This document shows, one piece after another, positions 6,049 through 8,975 of a stretch of 8,975 bases of DNA (the first letter of the stretch is position 1; the number at the start of each line of letters is the position of its first letter). Origin of the DNA: Sinorhizobium sp. (GTDB lineage: Bacteria; Pseudomonadota; Alphaproteobacteria; Rhizobiales; Rhizobiaceae); contig JAPSJG010000130.1 in NCBI GenBank assembly GCA_031178305.1, positions 1-8,975 on the forward strand, read 5' to 3'. A program made the position numbers and the translations under genes. Below the pieces are notes generated by a model. It saw only the letters and a list, made by a program, of their open reading frames with translations, searched no databases and was not told the DNA's origin.

Positions 6049-8547
6049 ATGAATACGGAAGGATGCATGGTTAAGCGACCCGTAATTGCGGGCGCGTGGC
6101 TGAGGGGACCACGGCTGATGCGCCGCCTGGCTGCCTGCACGGCTCTTTTCGTTGCGAGCGATGCTGCGGCTGAAGTATCGGCGCCCGTCGCCAGAAGCAT
6201 CTTCGGCTCCTCCGAGGTCGTCACGTTCTCCGTCCTCATTGGCGTCATTTCCGCCGCTATGATTTCTGCGATCTGGCTCATCCGGCAGCGCGGCAACATC
6301 GAAGCCGAAAACCGCGAATTGCGATCGGAACTCTCCGACGCCAACCAGCGGATCTCCCGCTTCCAGGCGCTCATCGCCGATAAGAACCGGCGCATAGTGG
6401 TCTGGGACGGGCTCGCCGAGCGACCGGAATTCCTGGGTCAGCTTCCGGTTGAGACCGGTGCACCGCAGGACGACCGCGACTTTCTCGCCTTCGGACGCTG
6501 GATCAAGCCGCAATCGGCAAGCCAGCTCGAAAAGGCGATCGAGACGCTGAGAGCGCATGCGCAGAGCTTCGACCTGGTGCTGGAAACGCAGCGCAACGAG
6601 GTCTTGGAGGCCCAGGGCCGCGTTTCCGGCGGACAGGCCTTCGTGCGCTTCGTCGCTCTCAACAATTTGAGAGCCGAACTTGCCGAACTGAAGCTTGAGC
6701 GCGACCGCCTGCATGCCTCGCTTTCCACATTCCGAACCCTGCTAGACGCCATCGACCTTCCCGTCTGGCAGCGCAGCCCGGACGGCAAGCTCGAATGGGT
6801 CAATGAGGCCTATGCCGAGGCGGTCGAGGCGCGCAGCCCGGCCGCTGCCGCGGCGGAAAGCCGTGAGTTGCTGGCTACCACCGCGCGGGAAAAGATCCGT
6901 GCCGTATCCACTTCCGAGACCCCGTTCCGCGACAAGGTCTCGACCGTCGTCCGGGGCAATCGAACCTTCTACGACGTCGTCGACGCCCGAAGCACCGCGG
7001 GCTCAGCCGGCATGGCGATCGACGTGTCGGGCATCGAATCGGTGCGCGGGGAACTGGCGCGCACGCTCAAGAGTCACGCCGAAACCCTCGACCATCTGGC
7101 GACACCGGTCGCGATCTTCGACGGCAATCAGCGTCTGCAGTTCTACAATCAGGCGTTTCAGCGCCTCTGGGACCTCGACATGGGCTTCCTCGAGCGCAAG
7201 CCCGACAATGGCGAGGTGCTCGACCGACTCCGCGCCGGCGGCAAGCTGCCGGAACAGCTCAACTGGAAACAATGGAAAGCCAATGCGCTCTCGGTCTATC
7301 AGGCGCTCGACACCCAGAGCGACCTCTGGCACCTTCCGAACGGTCAGACCTTGCGCGTCTTCGCCACTGCACGGCCGCAGGGTGGCGCGACCTGGGTCTT
7401 CGAGAACCTGACGGAGAAGGTCGATCTCGAAACGCGTTACAACACATTGCTCCAGGTGCAGGGCGAGACGATCGACCACCTGGCCGAAGGCGTTGCCGTT
7501 TTCGGACCGGACGGACGCATCCGCCTTTCCAATCCGGCCTTCCGGGCGCTCTGGGGCATCAGCGAGGCGGAAGCCAAGCCCGGCACGCATATCCGCGCCG
7601 TCGAGCAGGCGTGCCTCTCCTCCTACGACCAGCCGGACGGCTGGAAGCGCTTTGCCCACATCATCACCAGCTTCGACGACGAGCGGCCGTCTAGCCGCGG
7701 CATCCTGGAACTGCGCACCGGGCTGATCCTCGACTATGCGGTCATTCCGCTGCCCAACGCCCAAACGATGCTGACCTTCGTCAATATCACCGACAGCGTG
7801 CGCGTCGAGCGGGCGCTGACGGAGAAGAACGAGGCCTTGCGCAAGGCAGACGCCTTGAAGAACGACTTCGTCCACCATGTCTCCTACGAACTGCGCTCTC
7901 CGCTGACCAACATCATCGGCTTCGCCGATCTCCTGAAGACGCCGGCCTTCGGCGAGCTCAACGCGCGTCAGGCGGAATATGTCGACCATATCGCCACGTC
8001 TTCGTCGCTGCTTCTGACGATCGTCAACGACATCCTGGATCTTGCAACGGTCGATGCCGGCATCGTAGAACTCGACATGTCGGAAGTGAGACTACTGGAT
8101 CTGCTCGATGATGTGGCGCAGCAGATGGCCGACCGGCTCACGGAAAGCGGCGTGGCCCTCGGGATCGATGCGCCCGACAATCTCGGCCGCATCGTCGCAG
8201 ACCAGCAGCGGCTGAAGCAGATCTTCATCAAGCTCCTGACCAACGCCGCCAATTTCGCCCCCGATGGCAGCGTCATCGATCTAAAGTGCCGGCGTGAAGG
8301 CAGCGATTTCGTCTTTTCGGTGAGCGATACCGGGCCCGGTATCCCGCAGGACGTCCTGAACACGGTGTTCAACCGCTTCGAGAGCTACGGCCAGCGTGGC
8401 GGCGCCGGCCTCGGGCTCTCGATCGTCGAGAGCTTCGTCAGCCTGCATCATGGCACTGTTTCCATCCGCAGCAAGGAAGGCGAGGGCACGGAGGTCACTT
8501 GCCGCATTCCTTCCGCCGAAATGCCGAAGATCATCGCGGCGGAATAG
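6049..8547 (+). CDS. divL: DivL-like multi-PAS atypical histidine kinase with Tyr in the H-box
   Basis: The 832-residue membrane-anchored protein has a hydrophobic N-terminus (about 24-43), a membrane segment at about 57-77 and a coiled coil at about 80-107. A degenerate PAS-like region (about 108-215) and three clearer PAS domains (about 228-330, 345-465, 473-590) follow. HisKA starts near 603 and HATPase near 715. The H-box reads VHHVSYELRSPLT: Tyr613 sits where the phospho-acceptor His normally is. The ATPase boxes are intact (N-box Asn732, DTGPGIP from Asp760, GAGLGLS at 785-791). The Tyr H-box plus N-terminal membrane and PAS layout is the signature of Caulobacter DivL (Tyr550), which reads the DivK state and controls the CckA-CtrA cell-cycle relay. 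Starts at Met7 (6067) or Met24 (6118, preceded by GAGGGG) are possible alternatives. The gene is followed after 4 bp by tsaE. Confidence 0.85.
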   Translation: MNTEGCMVKRPVIAGAWLRGPRLMRRLAACTALFVASDAAAEVSAPVARSIFGSSEVVTFSVLIGVISAAMISAIWLIRQRGNIEAENRELRSELSDANQRISRFQALIADKNRRIVVWDGLAERPEFLGQLPVETGAPQDDRDFLAFGRWIKPQSASQLEKAIETLRAHAQSFDLVLETQRNEVLEAQGRVSGGQAFVRFVALNNLRAELAELKLERDRLHASLSTFRTLLDAIDLPVWQRSPDGKLEWVNEAYAEAVEARSPAAAAAESRELLATTAREKIRAVSTSETPFRDKVSTVVRGNRTFYDVVDARSTAGSAGMAIDVSGIESVRGELARTLKSHAETLDHLATPVAIFDGNQRLQFYNQAFQRLWDLDMGFLERKPDNGEVLDRLRAGGKLPEQLNWKQWKANALSVYQALDTQSDLWHLPNGQTLRVFATARPQGGATWVFENLTEKVDLETRYNTLLQVQGETIDHLAEGVAVFGPDGRIRLSNPAFRALWGISEAEAKPGTHIRAVEQACLSSYDQPDGWKRFAHIITSFDDERPSSRGILELRTGLILDYAVIPLPNAQTMLTFVNITDSVRVERALTEKNEALRKADALKNDFVHHVSYELRSPLTNIIGFADLLKTPAFGELNARQAEYVDHIATSSSLLLTIVNDILDLATVDAGIVELDMSEVRLLDLLDDVAQQMADRLTESGVALGIDAPDNLGRIVADQQRLKQIFIKLLTNAANFAPDGSVIDLKCRREGSDFVFSVSDTGPGIPQDVLNTVFNRFESYGQRGGAGLGLSIVESFVSLHHGTVSIRSKEGEGTEVTCRIPSAEMPKIIAAE

Positions 8548-8551
8548 AGCC

Positions 8552-8975
8552 TTGAAGCGTATAGAACTTCTCCTGAAGGACGAAGCGGCAACCATCGAGC
8601 TCGGCGAGGATCTGGCGCTGGCGCTGAAGCGCGGCGATTGCGTCGGTCTTTCCGGCGATCTCGGGGCGGGCAAGTCCACCTTCGCGCGCGCCTTCCTGAG
8701 GGCGATGGCCGACGACGACGCTCTCGAGGTGCCGAGCCCAACCTTCACGCTGGTCCAGAGCTATGACCTCCGGATTCCGGTCGCCCATTTCGATCTCTAC
8801 CGGCTCGGCGATGCATCCGAGCTGGATGAACTCGGATTCGACGAAGGCCTTTCGGAGGGCATCTGCCTCGTCGAATGGCCGGAAAAGGCCGCGGAGGCGC
8901 TTCCCTCCGAGCGGATCACGCTGACCTTCGCGCAAGAGGGAGACGGCCGACGCGTGCAGATGACGGCCCCCGGTG
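8552..8975 (+). CDS. tsaE: TsaE, ATPase of tRNA t6A37 modification, 3'-truncated by window edge
   Basis: TTG 8552 opens a frame that stays open to the window end, giving 141 visible residues. It has the P-loop GDLGAGKST (residues 35-43), SPTFTLVQ, the HFDLYRL motif and the VEWPEK motif, all typical of TsaE/YjeE. TsaE acts with TsaB and TsaD (using TsaC product) to make N6-threonylcarbamoyladenosine at position 37 of ANN-decoding tRNAs. No ATG is available before the P-loop, so the TTG start, 4 bases after the divL stop, is the likely one; its ribosome-binding site within the end of divL is weak. In many Rhizobiales TsaE is fused to a C-terminal aminoglycoside-phosphotransferase-like domain; that part would lie past the window, so it cannot be checked here. 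Confidence 0.93.
   Translation, partial: MKRIELLLKDEAATIELGEDLALALKRGDCVGLSGDLGAGKSTFARAFLRAMADDDALEVPSPTFTLVQSYDLRIPVAHFDLYRLGDASELDELGFDEGLSEGICLVEWPEKAAEALPSERITLTFAQEGDGRRVQMTAPG

Overview
The window is a chromosomal segment of a rhizobial alphaproteobacterium, most likely Sinorhizobium (Ensifer) or a very close relative. The evidence is the high GC content, the rhizobial gene order chvI-exoS(chvG)-hprK-EIIA(Man)-ptsH-ahcY, protein lengths that match that genus (593-residue ExoS with the start chosen here, 466-residue AhcY), and two intergenic regions that look like rhizobial palindromic repeats. All genes lie on the + strand. No mobile element, CRISPR array, tRNA or rRNA is visible.

Region 1 (1-3144) is the acid/envelope-stress two-component system. 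It holds the 3'-truncated-upstream response regulator ChvI, a 329-bp gap filled largely by hairpin-forming repeat sequence, and the membrane sensor kinase ExoS/ChvG, which probably starts at TTG 908. ExoS overlaps by 4 bp (GTGA) with a short alphaproteobacterial HPr kinase/phosphorylase.

Region 2 (3145-3993) is the regulatory phosphotransferase module. A 24-codon ORF ends in an ATGA overlap with the start of an EIIA(Man)-type protein, and this gene in turn overlaps ptsH (HPr) by one base. HprK, EIIA and HPr together form a signalling PTS rather than a sugar-uptake PTS, because no membrane permease gene is present here. The physical coupling to ExoS/ChvI suggests that envelope/acid signalling and carbon-state signalling are co-expressed.

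Region 3 (3994-5762) has a 301-bp gap with a degenerate rhizobial repeat and a perfect 10+10 bp palindrome, then ahcY (S-adenosylhomocysteine hydrolase) and a strong intrinsic terminator.

Region 4 (5763-8975) has a 286-bp leader and then an 832-residue multi-PAS histidine-kinase-like protein. Its H-box carries tyrosine where the phospho-accepting histidine should be, which is the hallmark of the cell-cycle regulator DivL. Four bases later the t6A tRNA-modification ATPase gene tsaE starts, probably at TTG, and runs off the window.

The most interesting points are the His-to-Tyr H-box of the DivL-like protein, the ahcY palindrome, the 24-codon overlapping ORF before the EIIA gene, and the exoS-hprK overlap.
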